Source: Burkholderiales bacterium
GTDB taxonomy: Bacteria; Pseudomonadota; Gammaproteobacteria; Burkholderiales; Burkholderiaceae_C
Assembly (NCBI GenBank): GCA_016000195.1
Contig: JAECRO010000004.1
Location: 43,000-106,999, forward strand
DNA length: 64,000 bases
Direction: 5' to 3'
Shown in pieces: positions 52,239 through 61,216 of the stretch. The number at the start of each line of letters is the position of its first letter. Within the stretch, counting starts at the first letter, position 1. The translations under genes were made by a program, and so were the position numbers. Below the pieces are notes generated by a model that did not search any database, was not told the origin of the DNA, and saw only the letters and a list, made by a program, of their open reading frames with translations.

Positions 52239-55229
52239 CTAGTAATACTGCCTGATATAACCGAACGCCTTCTCAAACAGGTCATCATCCGAGTGCAGCC
52301 TGTACTTGAAGAGCGCTTTGCGTAACGCCTTCTTCACCTCGCGCTCGCCAGCCTGTGTGCCCTGCCAGCCAGGAAAGCGCACTAGGCGCACAATCTCGTC
52401 GATATCCGTCACCACCCGCTCCACGATGATCGGCATCTCGGCTGTCTTGACCTCATTGAACAGCTCGGTCAGTGCCGCCTTGCCGCGATCCTCGTCCTCT
52501 TCGGGCGGAACCTCTTTTTCTGCCTGCAAGGTCTCCTTGGCGATTTCCAGTAAAAGCTTAAGAAACTCGACGCTGTTGATCTGACCGGACTCGAAGCGGT
52601 CCTTCAGCGCATCGAGTCGTTCCGACAGCTTCTTGAACTTAGGGTTGCCTCCGTGCCCGCGCAGCCGGCGCTTGACCTTGATCTCGATCTCCTTGGCCTT
52701 CTTCGGATCAGAGTTCGATAGCACTGCCTCTAGCAAGTCAGCGTCCAGCACCAGGGTGTCGAGGTTGTCGCGTACTGCATCGACATGCACGTTCTGATGG
52801 ATCAGCTCGATCGTTTTAGCACCCAACGAGTGCCAGATCAGCTTGCCGTGACCGCTGGATGGCTGCACCGACTGGTACACCTGCGAGAGCCATTTGTAGT
52901 CCTTCTCGAACGGCCCGAGCACGGTGTCGGGTGACAGCGCTTCCCATATCTTGTTGAGTACGCTGTATTCGCCAGCGAAGTTGTCGCGCACTGCGTTGTC
53001 GGGCAGGCACTGCTGGGCGGCTATCAGGCCTTCATAGCCTTGTTGGGTCCGGTCGCAGCCGGTGAAGAACGCCAGGCACTTCTGCATCGCCTCGGGCAGC
53101 TTGTCCTTGAGTTCCTGGATATTGCTGACCACCTGCCTGACGCTCTGGTCATCGAACTCCAGCGCCGCCGCCACATCATCGAAGATGCCCAGGTAATCAA
53201 CGATCAGCCCGTGGGTCTTCTGCTCGGAGTAGGTGCGGTTGACGCGGCAGATGGCCTGCAGCAGCGTGTGGTCGCGCAGCGGCTTGTCCAAATACATGGC
53301 CTGCAGGATGGGCGCATCGAATCCGGTCAGCAGCTTGGCCGTGACGATGATCAATTTCAGCGGGTCGGCCGGGTCGCGAAAGCGCTCCAGCAGCCGCTCT
53401 TCAGCGTCGCGGGAACGCTCGTAAACCGCGTACTCCGGGTGCTCCTTCTTGTCCGATGCCTGCACCGACATGACTATGTCCGTGGCCTCGGGCGGCAGCA
53501 GCCGGTCCAGCTCGGCCTTGAACAGCAGGCAGGACTCGCGATCAAAGGTGACGATCTGGCCCTTGAAGCCGTTCGGCTCTACCTTGCTCTGGAAGTGCTG
53601 AACGATGTCCGCGCACACCTTGCGGATGCGCTCGGGCGTCTTAACCAGCACGGCCATTTTGGCGGCGGTCTTGGCCAGCGTGTCCTTGTCCAGGTCCGAC
53701 AGGCCCCCGGTCAGATCCTTGTAGGCCGCGTCCAGCGCGGCCTTGTCGATGTGCAGCTCGATCAGGCGCGGCTCGAAATGCAGCTTGAGCGTGGCGCCGT
53801 CGCGGATCGACTCCTCGAAGCCGTAGCGGCTCATGTAGCCCTTGTCGTCCTCGTCGGCGCCAAAGGCATAAAAAGTGTTGCGGTCGGCGCGGTTGATCGG
53901 CGTGCCGGTCAGGCCGAACAGGAATGCGTTGGGCAGCGCCTCGCGCATCTTGCGTCCCAGGTCGCCCTCCTGCGTGCGATGGGCTTCGTCCACCAGGGCG
54001 ATGATGTTGCCGCGCTCGTTCAGGCTGCCGCCGGCTTCGGCGAATTTGAAAATCGTCGTGATGATGATCTTGCGCACATCCTGCGCCAGCAGCTGCCGCA
54101 GCTTCTCGCGGCTGTCGGCCTTTTCCAGATTCGGAATGTCCGCGCCAGTGAAGGTGCCGGTGATCTGGCTGTCCAGATCGATGCGGTCCACCACGATTAG
54201 CACCGTCGGGTTCTTCAGGCCCGCGTGCATGCGCAGCTTCTGCGCGGCAAACACCATCAGCAGCGACTTGCCCGAACCCTGGAAATGCCAGATCAGGCCC
54301 TTCTTGGGGTAGCCCGCCAGCACGCGTTCGACGATCTTGTTGGCCGCCTCGTATTGCTGGTAGCGGCAGATGACCTTGATGCGGCGCTTGTTCCGGTTCG
54401 TGGCAAACAGCGTGAAGCTGCCCAGGATGTCGAGCACCACGGCCGGGCGCAGCATGCTCTGGGCCGACAGCCTGAGCGACTTGAGCGGGTGGTGCAGCGC
54501 ATCGCCGCCATCGAAGTGCCACGGCCCCCAGTCCTTCACCGGCAGGCCGATGGAGCCGTAGTGGTAGGCCTTGCCTTCGGTCGCCACCGAAAACACATTG
54601 CAGACGAACAGCTCGGGCACGTACTTTTCGTAGTCGTCATGCACCTGCACCGCGCCATCGACCCAGCTGATGCACTTCTTGACCGGCGTCTTGGCCTCGA
54701 TCAGCACCAGCGGCAGGCCGTTGACCAGCAGGACCAGATCGGCACGGCGCTCGCTGGGTCCGGCGCGGTAGGCGAACTGCCGGGTGACGACGCAGCGGTT
54801 CTGCGCCAGATCGTCGAAGTCGATCAGCCGCACCGGCACATGCACGTGGTTCGGGCCGAAGGGCATGGAGCGCTCGCCGCGCATCCAAGCCGTCATTTCC
54901 TCGTTGGCGCGGATCAGGCCATCGGAGCGCACCGACAGCACGATGGCGCGCAGTTTGTAGAGCACCTCGTCGGCGCGGTCGGGCTCGGCGGCGATCTCCG
55001 GGTTGAGGCGGATCAGCGCCTCGCGCAGCCAGGGCTCGACCAGCACTTCCTGAATCTGGCGCGGCACGTCGGCGGGGGCAACGTAGCGCCAGCCGAAGCC
55101 TTTGGGCTCGGGGCCGTAGCCGGCGAGGGGTTCTTGGACGGTATTGGCCAGCGTGGACTTGACCGGGCCGGCGAGCAGGTCGCGGAGGTAGGCTTCGACG
55201 GTGTTGAATTCGGTGAACACTATGCCCAT
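52239..55229 (-). CDS. hsdR: Type I restriction endonuclease subunit R (HsdR)
   Basis: 996 residues. N-terminal PD-(D/E)xK nuclease: RRADLVLLVNGLPLVLIEAK gives Asp164, Glu178 and Lys180. Superfamily 2 translocase: Walker A QGSGKS (317-322), VDEAH (Asp414 to His417), GLTGTP, and motif VI in QAICRVNRTY. C-terminal HsdR region follows. The start is ATG 55229, inside the last codons of hsdS (10-bp overlap); a GTG at 55220 is an alternative. With HsdM and HsdS it would cut unmodified DNA after translocation. Nearest the chimeric transposase relic at its 3-prime end; appears intact. Confidence 0.93.
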   Translation of the reverse strand: MGIVFTEFNTVEAYLRDLLAGPVKSTLANTVQEPLAGYGPEPKGFGWRYVAPADVPRQIQEVLVEPWLREALIRLNPEIAAEPDRADEVLYKLRAIVLSVRSDGLIRANEEMTAWMRGERSMPFGPNHVHVPVRLIDFDDLAQNRCVVTRQFAYRAGPSERRADLVLLVNGLPLVLIEAKTPVKKCISWVDGAVQVHDDYEKYVPELFVCNVFSVATEGKAYHYGSIGLPVKDWGPWHFDGGDALHHPLKSLRLSAQSMLRPAVVLDILGSFTLFATNRNKRRIKVICRYQQYEAANKIVERVLAGYPKKGLIWHFQGSGKSLLMVFAAQKLRMHAGLKNPTVLIVVDRIDLDSQITGTFTGADIPNLEKADSREKLRQLLAQDVRKIIITTIFKFAEAGGSLNERGNIIALVDEAHRTQEGDLGRKMREALPNAFLFGLTGTPINRADRNTFYAFGADEDDKGYMSRYGFEESIRDGATLKLHFEPRLIELHIDKAALDAAYKDLTGGLSDLDKDTLAKTAAKMAVLVKTPERIRKVCADIVQHFQSKVEPNGFKGQIVTFDRESCLLFKAELDRLLPPEATDIVMSVQASDKKEHPEYAVYERSRDAEERLLERFRDPADPLKLIIVTAKLLTGFDAPILQAMYLDKPLRDHTLLQAICRVNRTYSEQKTHGLIVDYLGIFDDVAAALEFDDQSVRQVVSNIQELKDKLPEAMQKCLAFFTGCDRTQQGYEGLIAAQQCLPDNAVRDNFAGEYSVLNKIWEALSPDTVLGPFEKDYKWLSQVYQSVQPSSGHGKLIWHSLGAKTIELIHQNVHVDAVRDNLDTLVLDADLLEAVLSNSDPKKAKEIEIKVKRRLRGHGGNPKFKKLSERLDALKDRFESGQINSVEFLKLLLEIAKETLQAEKEVPPEEDEDRGKAALTELFNEVKTAEMPIIVERVVTDIDEIVRLVRFPGWQGTQAGEREVKKALRKALFKYRLHSDDDLFEKAFGYIRQYY

Positions 55230-56419
55230 TCCTCCATCAGTGAACGCATCATGGAGCGCGTTGCTGCTAGCCGTTTCCTTGCGCAATTACACGCATCAGC
55301 AAGTCCTCGAAGAGTGCGTCCAATTTCAACTTGCTCCCCAATTGGCGGAACGGGAAACGGAAGACCTTCAAAAGCCGCTAACGGAATCGTTGCAATCGAT
55401 GTCGATGCACCGGCTATGCGTGTGAACTGAGATGTGTAAAGCAAGTGCTGGAAATATCCAAGGGCATACTCCGAATCCACGTCTTCATTCGGACGAAAGC
55501 GCATCAAGTGATCTTGAAAAAATACTTCACCCTCCATGTGCGCTGATTTTCGGAAGATTGATGCACGACCCACAAGGTTTATCGAATTCCCTTTGTTTAC
55601 GAGAATGTCCCCTTCTTTAAGTGCGCATCTGATGATGTCTGGATCTGGAACATGAATAGACATGACCTCGTCCCAGGTGATTTCATCATCCAAGACGTTT
55701 GCAACCCTCAAATATGGACGCATATTCGAGCCAGACAGGCTTCCAGGATGCTTCCGTATTCCAACTTGCACATTTCCGCAATCCCTAACCGTCCTAATAG
55801 CCCATTCTTTCGGAAAATGATCGCAACTTCCCCTTTTTCGCCGAAAGGAATGGAGAAGTTGAGACATGCGCGCCAACTCAGCGATTCTTGCCAAATCCAC
55901 GAGTTGGGCTGCAGTATGCAACATCGCTGAAAGGGCATCCAAGTGGCGTCGCTGCTCCTCAAGAGGTGGAAGCAAAAACTCATAGGAAGCAAGGCTTGCC
56001 CAATTGGTTCGCGGACTAAGTGATCCAGCCGAAGAGCCAACCGCGTGATCGAAAAAGGTTTCTGTCTGGCAAATGAAGGGCAGCAACTCCGGCAGCAAAA
56101 CCTGTGCGTCCGCCGTCTCCAGCACATAGATGTCGCCCGAGCACACGCCCGCGAAATCCGCCACCGCCACCTTGCGCTGGTAGGCGCGGCGCTTGCCGAA
56201 CAGCACTTGTCCGGGCCGGAACACGCTGGTGAAGGTCACGCCATCGGCCACATTGCCCCAGCTGCGAATGCGCAAGTCGCCCGGCTCCAGATGCTCCAGG
56301 CCGACGTAGCGTTCAAAGCCATCCTTCAACGGCTCTTGGCTGCGTGCCTTGGAGAGCCGCACTACGTCGCCAAACTTCACCCGTTTCCATCCTGGCTTTG
56401 CTCGTCCTGTATCAGCCAT
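55220..56419 (-). CDS. hsdS: Type I restriction specificity subunit HsdS
   Basis: 399 residues from ATG 56419 (MADTGRAKPGWKRVKFGDVV), in an 8-bp overlap with the ImmA-type gene. Two target-recognition halves separated and followed by helical spacers: first half FERYVGLEHLEPGDLRIRSW ... SPRTNWASLASYEFLLPPLEEQRR; second half VGIRKHPGSLSGSNMRPYLR ... IPLAAFEGLPFPVPPIGEQV. It sets the bipartite target. The second half (55230 to about 56040) is visibly more AT-rich than the first, suggesting a swapped recognition domain. Confidence 0.9.
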   Translation of the reverse strand: MADTGRAKPGWKRVKFGDVVRLSKARSQEPLKDGFERYVGLEHLEPGDLRIRSWGNVADGVTFTSVFRPGQVLFGKRRAYQRKVAVADFAGVCSGDIYVLETADAQVLLPELLPFICQTETFFDHAVGSSAGSLSPRTNWASLASYEFLLPPLEEQRRHLDALSAMLHTAAQLVDLARIAELARMSQLLHSFRRKRGSCDHFPKEWAIRTVRDCGNVQVGIRKHPGSLSGSNMRPYLRVANVLDDEITWDEVMSIHVPDPDIIRCALKEGDILVNKGNSINLVGRASIFRKSAHMEGEVFFQDHLMRFRPNEDVDSEYALGYFQHLLYTSQFTRIAGASTSIATIPLAAFEGLPFPVPPIGEQVEIGRTLRGLADACNCARKRLAATRSMMRSLMEEWA

Positions 56420-57536
56420 GCGCAGCCACTTCAAGACAAAAGCTCGTTTTCATATCGTTCAACCAAGAAGGCGGAATGATTCCATCATGCTGCAAACGTC
56501 CGACGACGATGCCGGGGTGGATGGCCATCTTCTGAGCAAATGCTATGACAGCCGCTCTGCTTTTCAGGCTTGCAAGCTCGGCGCTGAAGGAGCGAGCAAT
56601 CAGATAATCACCAGCCCACTCATTGGCCTCGTGTTCGTGGGAGTCATCCGATTGTCCGGCGCTGGGATCATCCAGAAAAATCGATTTTTTTTCTGCCTGG
56701 CTGTTGGCATGGAGCAGGATGTGCGCCGCTTCGTGGAAAAAGGTGAACCAGAACTTGTCGTTGGTCTTGCCATAGAGCGATAACTGGATCAATGGCCGGG
56801 TAGGGTTGATCCAGCGGGCCACGCCGCTGACGTGTGCGCCGGGAATGCCGGGCACCAGCACAAAAGCCACGCCAGCGTCATGCAGCAAATGGCGCATCCT
56901 GGGCTCAAACACAGCGGGTGAATCGCTGGTCAGTGAACGGATGGTTTTAAGTGCGTTCTCAAACTTGACTTTGTCATATTTGGGTCCATCGGCTTCTTCG
57001 GCTTGTTTTTCACCCATGCGCAGCCAGGCTGAAATGGCGCCCACATCGCTTTGGTCTTGGCGGCTGCGGCGATAGGCTACCTCCATGCCGCCGTAGTGCT
57101 TGCGCCACTCATCCGGGCTGGCCACCCCGAAAAAACGCAGGCAGGCGCCAACGAGGCCCGGCTTGTTCTTGGACAGGAGAGTCGTTTTTGGAATAGCGCC
57201 AGCGGCCATCAAGGCTTTGAGCGGCAGCAGGTCGAGCCAGACCACCCATTCGGCGTGGGCGCGCTCTGCTTCCAGGCGGGCACAGTGCTCGCGGTACTTG
57301 GCTTCGCGGGCCAGCCAGAACCCGGCATTGCTGCCCAGCACAAGTTCAAGCTTCATCGCCGCCTCGTCACTCAAGGGCACCTTGCCGTTGACCAGTTGGC
57401 TGACGTGTTTTTCGGTGTAACCCAGGCGTCTGGCCAGTTCGACCTGGCTCCAGCCACGCTCTTCAATGATGTCCAGGATGGTGTCGCCCGGTGGGGAGAC
57501 CCAGTCTGGCGCGTAAGGAGCACTCAGCTCAGTCAT
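56412..57536 (-). CDS. HigA-like antitoxin with C-terminal ImmA/IrrE peptidase domain
   Basis: 374 residues from ATG 57536 (MTELSAPYAPDWVSPPGDTI). N-terminal helix-turn-helix of the HigA/VapI type: DIIEERGWSQVELARRLGYT, then EKHVSQLVNGKVPLSDEAAM. C-terminal zinc peptidase of the ImmA/IrrE family with HEAAH in FWFTFFHEAAHILLH and a downstream EHEANEWAGDYL. It overlaps the toxin gene by 8 bp and hsdS by 8 bp. It probably represses its own promoter and neutralises the upstream toxin; the peptidase may act on a repressor or toxin. Confidence 0.85.
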   Translation of the reverse strand: MTELSAPYAPDWVSPPGDTILDIIEERGWSQVELARRLGYTEKHVSQLVNGKVPLSDEAAMKLELVLGSNAGFWLAREAKYREHCARLEAERAHAEWVVWLDLLPLKALMAAGAIPKTTLLSKNKPGLVGACLRFFGVASPDEWRKHYGGMEVAYRRSRQDQSDVGAISAWLRMGEKQAEEADGPKYDKVKFENALKTIRSLTSDSPAVFEPRMRHLLHDAGVAFVLVPGIPGAHVSGVARWINPTRPLIQLSLYGKTNDKFWFTFFHEAAHILLHANSQAEKKSIFLDDPSAGQSDDSHEHEANEWAGDYLIARSFSAELASLKSRAAVIAFAQKMAIHPGIVVGRLQHDGIIPPSWLNDMKTSFCLEVAAHG

Positions 57537-57858
57537 GATAATCACCTATGTATTCAATGCAGACAATGCTCACTTGAGACCAGTCGATACCGCCATCAGG
57601 GCGTAGTGGAACGGGACTGTGATCAGGCTCAAACACCAGCCGGAATCCTCCCGCCAAGTCCACGGCAAACTGGCCATCCCTGTCGCCCTTCAGAGGGTGT
57701 GGATTGCCCGCAACCAAGTCAGTCACTTGCGCCGCAGCTTCCAGGTCATCCAGCCTGGAGCGTAACTTGCGCGCGCAAACGGGACCGAGTTTCTTCACGG
57801 CCACCGCTTGCTTTTCGCAAAGTTCACGGACTTTCTTATCTTTGAAATTGATCTTCAA
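57529..57858 (-). CDS. HigB/RelE-family toxin
   Basis: 109 residues, of family size. GDRDGQFAVDLAGGFRLVFE is the conserved RelE/HigB core (basic patch then FRLVF), and NPHPLKG precedes it. VSIVCIEYIGDYHD forms the last strand. RelE/HigB toxins cleave mRNA at the ribosome. It sits between hsdM and the antitoxin gene, 71 bp after the hsdM stop. A palindrome lies just upstream. Confidence 0.82.
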   Translation of the reverse strand: MKINFKDKKVRELCEKQAVAVKKLGPVCARKLRSRLDDLEAAAQVTDLVAGNPHPLKGDRDGQFAVDLAGGFRLVFEPDHSPVPLRPDGGIDWSQVSIVCIEYIGDYHD

Positions 57859-57879
57859 GAACTCGGTATCCTACCAAAA

Positions 57880-57896
57880 TTTACCTGATAGGTAAA
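57880..57896. promoter_or_regulatory. Palindromic operator candidate of the toxin-antitoxin pair
   Basis: Perfect 17-bp dyad TTTACCTgatAGGTAAA, 21 bp before the toxin start. Antitoxins of the HigA type bind such sites. It implies that the pair has its own regulated promoter inside the hsd operon. Confidence 0.65.
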
Positions 57897-57929
57897 GTTG
57901 AAATGTCATTGGGACTGGCTCGGTAGATG

Positions 57930-59555
57930 TCAAGCTAGCTCGTCCAAGGTTTCCGCCAGCGCATCCATCTGCAGCCAGAACGCCCGGCCATCGGTTTGCC
58001 ATTGCTCCCACGACGAGCGCAGCGATACCGCATCGCCATTGGTGTCAGTCGCGGGCGCGGCGGCCATGCGCTTGACATACAGCGGAATCGACAGGTTGCC
58101 CGCGCTGGCGCCGATCTCGGCCAGGGTGGCAACCTTGGCGAAACCGGGCACATCCGCAAACGCCTTGAAGGCGGTCAGGATGCGCTGCTGGTGTTCTGAC
58201 TTTAGGAAGCTCTGCGCCCGCTCGCGGGTGACCTCGCTTACCGCGTCGATGAAGATCACCTGGCCCTTGCGCGCAGCCTGCTTCTTGCGGTTGCAGATAA
58301 GAATGCACGACTCCATAGGCGAGTTGTAGAACAGATTCGGCCCCAGGCCGATCACGGCCTCCACCCAGTCCTGCTCAATCATTTTGGCGCGCATCGCTTG
58401 CTCTTCGTTGCGGAACAGCACGCCGTGCGGCCAGAGCACGGCGCAGCGGCCCTTGACGGTGAGACTGGCCAGGATGTGCTGCTGAAAGGCGTAGTCAGCC
58501 CGGCCTTGCGGCGGCGTGCCGACAAGGTTGCGGCCCCATTTGTCCTGCGCCCAGGCGTCGCGGTCCCACTGCTTGATGGAGTAAGGCGGGTTGGCCAGGA
58601 TCACGTCGAACTGGCGCAGCCGATCACCTTCGATGTGCCTGGGGTCGGCCAGGGTGTCGCCCCGGATGATCTCGAAGTCCTCCACGCCGTGCAGGAACAG
58701 GTTCATGCGGGCAATGGACGAAGTGATCAGGTTGCGTTCCTGCCCGTAGAGTCTGAGCGTGCGGTATTCGCCGCCGGAGCGCTTCACCTCGTCCAGCGCC
58801 GAGATCAGCATGCCGCCCGTGCCGCAGGTCGGGTCGTAGATCGACTCGCCAGCCTGGGGCGCCAGCAGTTGCGTCATCAGGTGGACGACGGTGCGGTTGG
58901 TGTAGAACTCGGCCGCCGTGTGGCCGGAATCGTCAGCAAACTTCTTGATCAGGTATTCGTAAGCGTTGCCCAGCTCGTCCTCGGGAACGCTGGCCACCGA
59001 CAGCGTCTGGGTCGAGAAGTGCTCGATCAGGTTCTTGAGCGTTTCGTCCGGCAAACGCTCGCGGTTGGTCCAGGGCGCATCGCCAAAGATGCCGTCAAGC
59101 AGATCGGGGTTGGCCGATTCGATGGTGCGCATCGCCTTCTGAATCGTGGCCCCGACGTTCTTTGGGGTCTGGCGCACATCGTTCCAGTGGGCGCCATCGG
59201 GAATCTGGAAGCGGTGGTTCTCGGCGAACTGGGCATAGGAAAGATCGCCGTCCGAACTGGCCAGCGCCGCTTGGTATTCCTCTTCCCACACGTCCGATAC
59301 GCGTTTGTAGAACAGCAGCGGGAAGATGAACTGCTTGTAATCGCCGGCGTCAATGAGGCCGCGCAGCAGCACGGCGGCCCCCCAGAGGTAGCTTTCGAGT
59401 TCTTGTTGAGAGATGCGTCTGGGCAGGGCAGATTTCACTGGCTCCAGTTGCGCCAACTTCTGCTTCAAGCGCACACGCGCAATGTTGACCATCTCTTCTT
59501 TGGAAGTCTTGTTGTTATTGAACGAATGTCCCGAAAACGAATGTCCTGAGCTCAT
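57930..59555 (-). CDS. hsdM: Type I DNA methyltransferase subunit HsdM, second copy
   Basis: 541 residues from ATG 59555 (MSSGHSFSGHSFNNNKTSKE), in a 4-bp ATGA overlap with the first hsdM. N-terminal HsdM helical domain (LLRGLIDAGDYKQFIFPLLF, YKRVSDVWEEEYQ), then the SAM-binding motif DPTCGTGGM (241-249) and catalytic NPPY (322-325) for N6-adenine methylation. The N-terminus adds about 40 polar residues with a short SGHSF duplication. It shares domain order with the neighbour but has clearly diverged. The HsdM C-terminus is intact. Confidence 0.9.
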   Translation of the reverse strand: MSSGHSFSGHSFNNNKTSKEEMVNIARVRLKQKLAQLEPVKSALPRRISQQELESYLWGAAVLLRGLIDAGDYKQFIFPLLFYKRVSDVWEEEYQAALASSDGDLSYAQFAENHRFQIPDGAHWNDVRQTPKNVGATIQKAMRTIESANPDLLDGIFGDAPWTNRERLPDETLKNLIEHFSTQTLSVASVPEDELGNAYEYLIKKFADDSGHTAAEFYTNRTVVHLMTQLLAPQAGESIYDPTCGTGGMLISALDEVKRSGGEYRTLRLYGQERNLITSSIARMNLFLHGVEDFEIIRGDTLADPRHIEGDRLRQFDVILANPPYSIKQWDRDAWAQDKWGRNLVGTPPQGRADYAFQQHILASLTVKGRCAVLWPHGVLFRNEEQAMRAKMIEQDWVEAVIGLGPNLFYNSPMESCILICNRKKQAARKGQVIFIDAVSEVTRERAQSFLKSEHQQRILTAFKAFADVPGFAKVATLAEIGASAGNLSIPLYVKRMAAAPATDTNGDAVSLRSSWEQWQTDGRAFWLQMDALAETLDELA

Positions 59556-61060
59556 TTCAGCCAGTTCCCTTCTGTCATGACTTGCGCGAGCCGTTCTTCG
59601 GCCTCGCGGCAACGGGTGAGTGCGGCCTTGAACGCCGCGATGGCATCAGGCAGTGGCGGAATGTCCTCTTGTAATGGCGGCAGAACGTAGCGCGAAATAT
59701 TCAGCGTCCAATCCTCGGCTTTGATCTCGTCGAGGGTGACCACCCGCACCGCATCCTGCACATCGGCAAAGCCGCGATACCAGCCGAGGATTTCGGCGGC
59801 TTGCTCGGGTTCTAGGTAGTTTTGCGCCCGCCCTCGTCGGAATAAACGCGATGCATCAGCAATGAGCACTCTTTTCCTGTGTTTGGCCGGCTTGCGCTTG
59901 CGCAGAACCAGGATGCACGCGGCCAGGCCAGTGCCGTAGAACAGATTGGGCGCCAGCCCGATCACCGCCTCGACCAGGTCCATCTCCAGCAGCTTCTGGC
60001 GGATGTTGCCTTCCGTCCCTTTGCGAAACAGCGCGCCCTGCGGCAGCACCACGGCCATGCGGCCTGTGCCATCGGCCATGGACTTGACCATGTGCTGGAC
60101 CCAGGCGAAGTCACCACTCGACGAGGGCGGCAAGCCCGCGAAGTTGCGCCCGAAGGGGTCGTTCACCCACAGTTCTTCGCCCCACTTTTCCAGCGAAAAG
60201 GGCGGATTGGCGATCACGCAATCGAAGCTGGCCAGCCGGTCGCCATCGAAGAAGGCTGGATTGCGCAGGGTGTCGCCGCGCACCACCTGAAAGTCTTCGA
60301 TGCCGTGCAGGAAGAGATTCATCCGGGCGATGGCCGAGGTGGTGAGGTTCTTTTCCTGTCCGTAGAGCTTGCCCCACAGTCGCTTGACTTCGCCGTGCAT
60401 CTCCTTGACGTGCTGCACGGCAGCCAGCAGCATGCCGCCTGTTCCGCAAGCCGGGTCGTAGATGGTTTCGGTCTCTTTCGGGTCGAGCATGTCGATCATC
60501 AGCCGCACCACGCTGCGCGGGGTGTAGAACTCTCCGGCTTTCTTGTTTGTGGCATCAGCGAATTTCTTGATCAGGTATTCGTAGGCATCGCCGAGCAGGT
60601 CCGAGTTGACGTTCTGGTTGCCAAACGGCAGCCTGGAAAAGTGCTCGATCAGATCCTTGAGCAGGGCGTCTGACAGGCGATCCTTGTTAGACCACTGTGC
60701 ATCGCCAAACACGCCGTAAAGGGTGTCCGGGTTGGCCTTCTCGATCTCGCGCATCGCGCGCTGCAAGGCGGTGCCGACGTTGCTCGCTTTGAGGCGAACG
60801 TCATTCCAGTGGCAATCGTCGGGAATCTGGAAGCGGTGAGCTTCGGGAAAGCAGGCCAGTTGCTCATCGCCGGTCTCATCGACGATGCCCTGGTATTCCT
60901 CGTCCCAGACATCGCAGATGCGCTTGAAGAACAGTAGCGGGAAGATATAAGTTTTGAAGTCGGCGGCATCTACCGGGCCCCGGAGGATGTTGGCCGATTC
61001 CCACAAATGGGATTCAAGCCGAGCAAGATCGATCTCTTTTACGGTCAAAGTGGTTCTCAA
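59552..61060 (-). CDS. hsdM: Type I DNA methyltransferase subunit HsdM, first copy
   Basis: 502 residues. SAM motif DPACGTGGM (202-210) and catalytic NPPF (285-288) are intact, after the HsdM N-terminal domain (ANILRGPVDAADFKTYIFPL, LFFKRICDVWDEEYQ). The only in-frame start upstream of the conserved domain is TTG at 61060; there is no ATG and no strong ribosome site, so initiation may be weak or leaderless. It is the first gene of the hsd operon, divergent from the xre-tniQ pair. Both HsdM genes keep all catalytic residues. Confidence 0.9.
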   Translation of the reverse strand: MRTTLTVKEIDLARLESHLWESANILRGPVDAADFKTYIFPLLFFKRICDVWDEEYQGIVDETGDEQLACFPEAHRFQIPDDCHWNDVRLKASNVGTALQRAMREIEKANPDTLYGVFGDAQWSNKDRLSDALLKDLIEHFSRLPFGNQNVNSDLLGDAYEYLIKKFADATNKKAGEFYTPRSVVRLMIDMLDPKETETIYDPACGTGGMLLAAVQHVKEMHGEVKRLWGKLYGQEKNLTTSAIARMNLFLHGIEDFQVVRGDTLRNPAFFDGDRLASFDCVIANPPFSLEKWGEELWVNDPFGRNFAGLPPSSSGDFAWVQHMVKSMADGTGRMAVVLPQGALFRKGTEGNIRQKLLEMDLVEAVIGLAPNLFYGTGLAACILVLRKRKPAKHRKRVLIADASRLFRRGRAQNYLEPEQAAEILGWYRGFADVQDAVRVVTLDEIKAEDWTLNISRYVLPPLQEDIPPLPDAIAAFKAALTRCREAEERLAQVMTEGNWLK

Positions 61061-61200
61061 AAGTAGTGGAAGTTGAGGGTTGCCACTGAACTGGCTCGCG
61101 CTGTATCCCTTAATTCATTGTAGGGGGGTACCTTTCTGGCGCCTGCTGAATACATAGCAGAACGCGACATCATTGGATTGTGTGCTATTAATAAACAAAA

Positions 61201-61213
61201 TGTAATAATTACA
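61201..61213. promoter_or_regulatory. Palindrome overlapping the xre start region
   Basis: Perfect dyad TGTAATaATTACA ending 3 bp before the xre ATG. A repressor bound here would block its own gene and might also affect the divergent hsd promoter within the 156-bp gap. Candidate autoregulatory operator. Confidence 0.5.
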
Positions 61214-61216
61214 CAA

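Noticed and set aside
53040..59549. Long plus-strand frames opposite hsdR and hsdM
   Set aside because: Shadows of the hsd genes, whose catalytic motifs are unambiguous on the minus strand.
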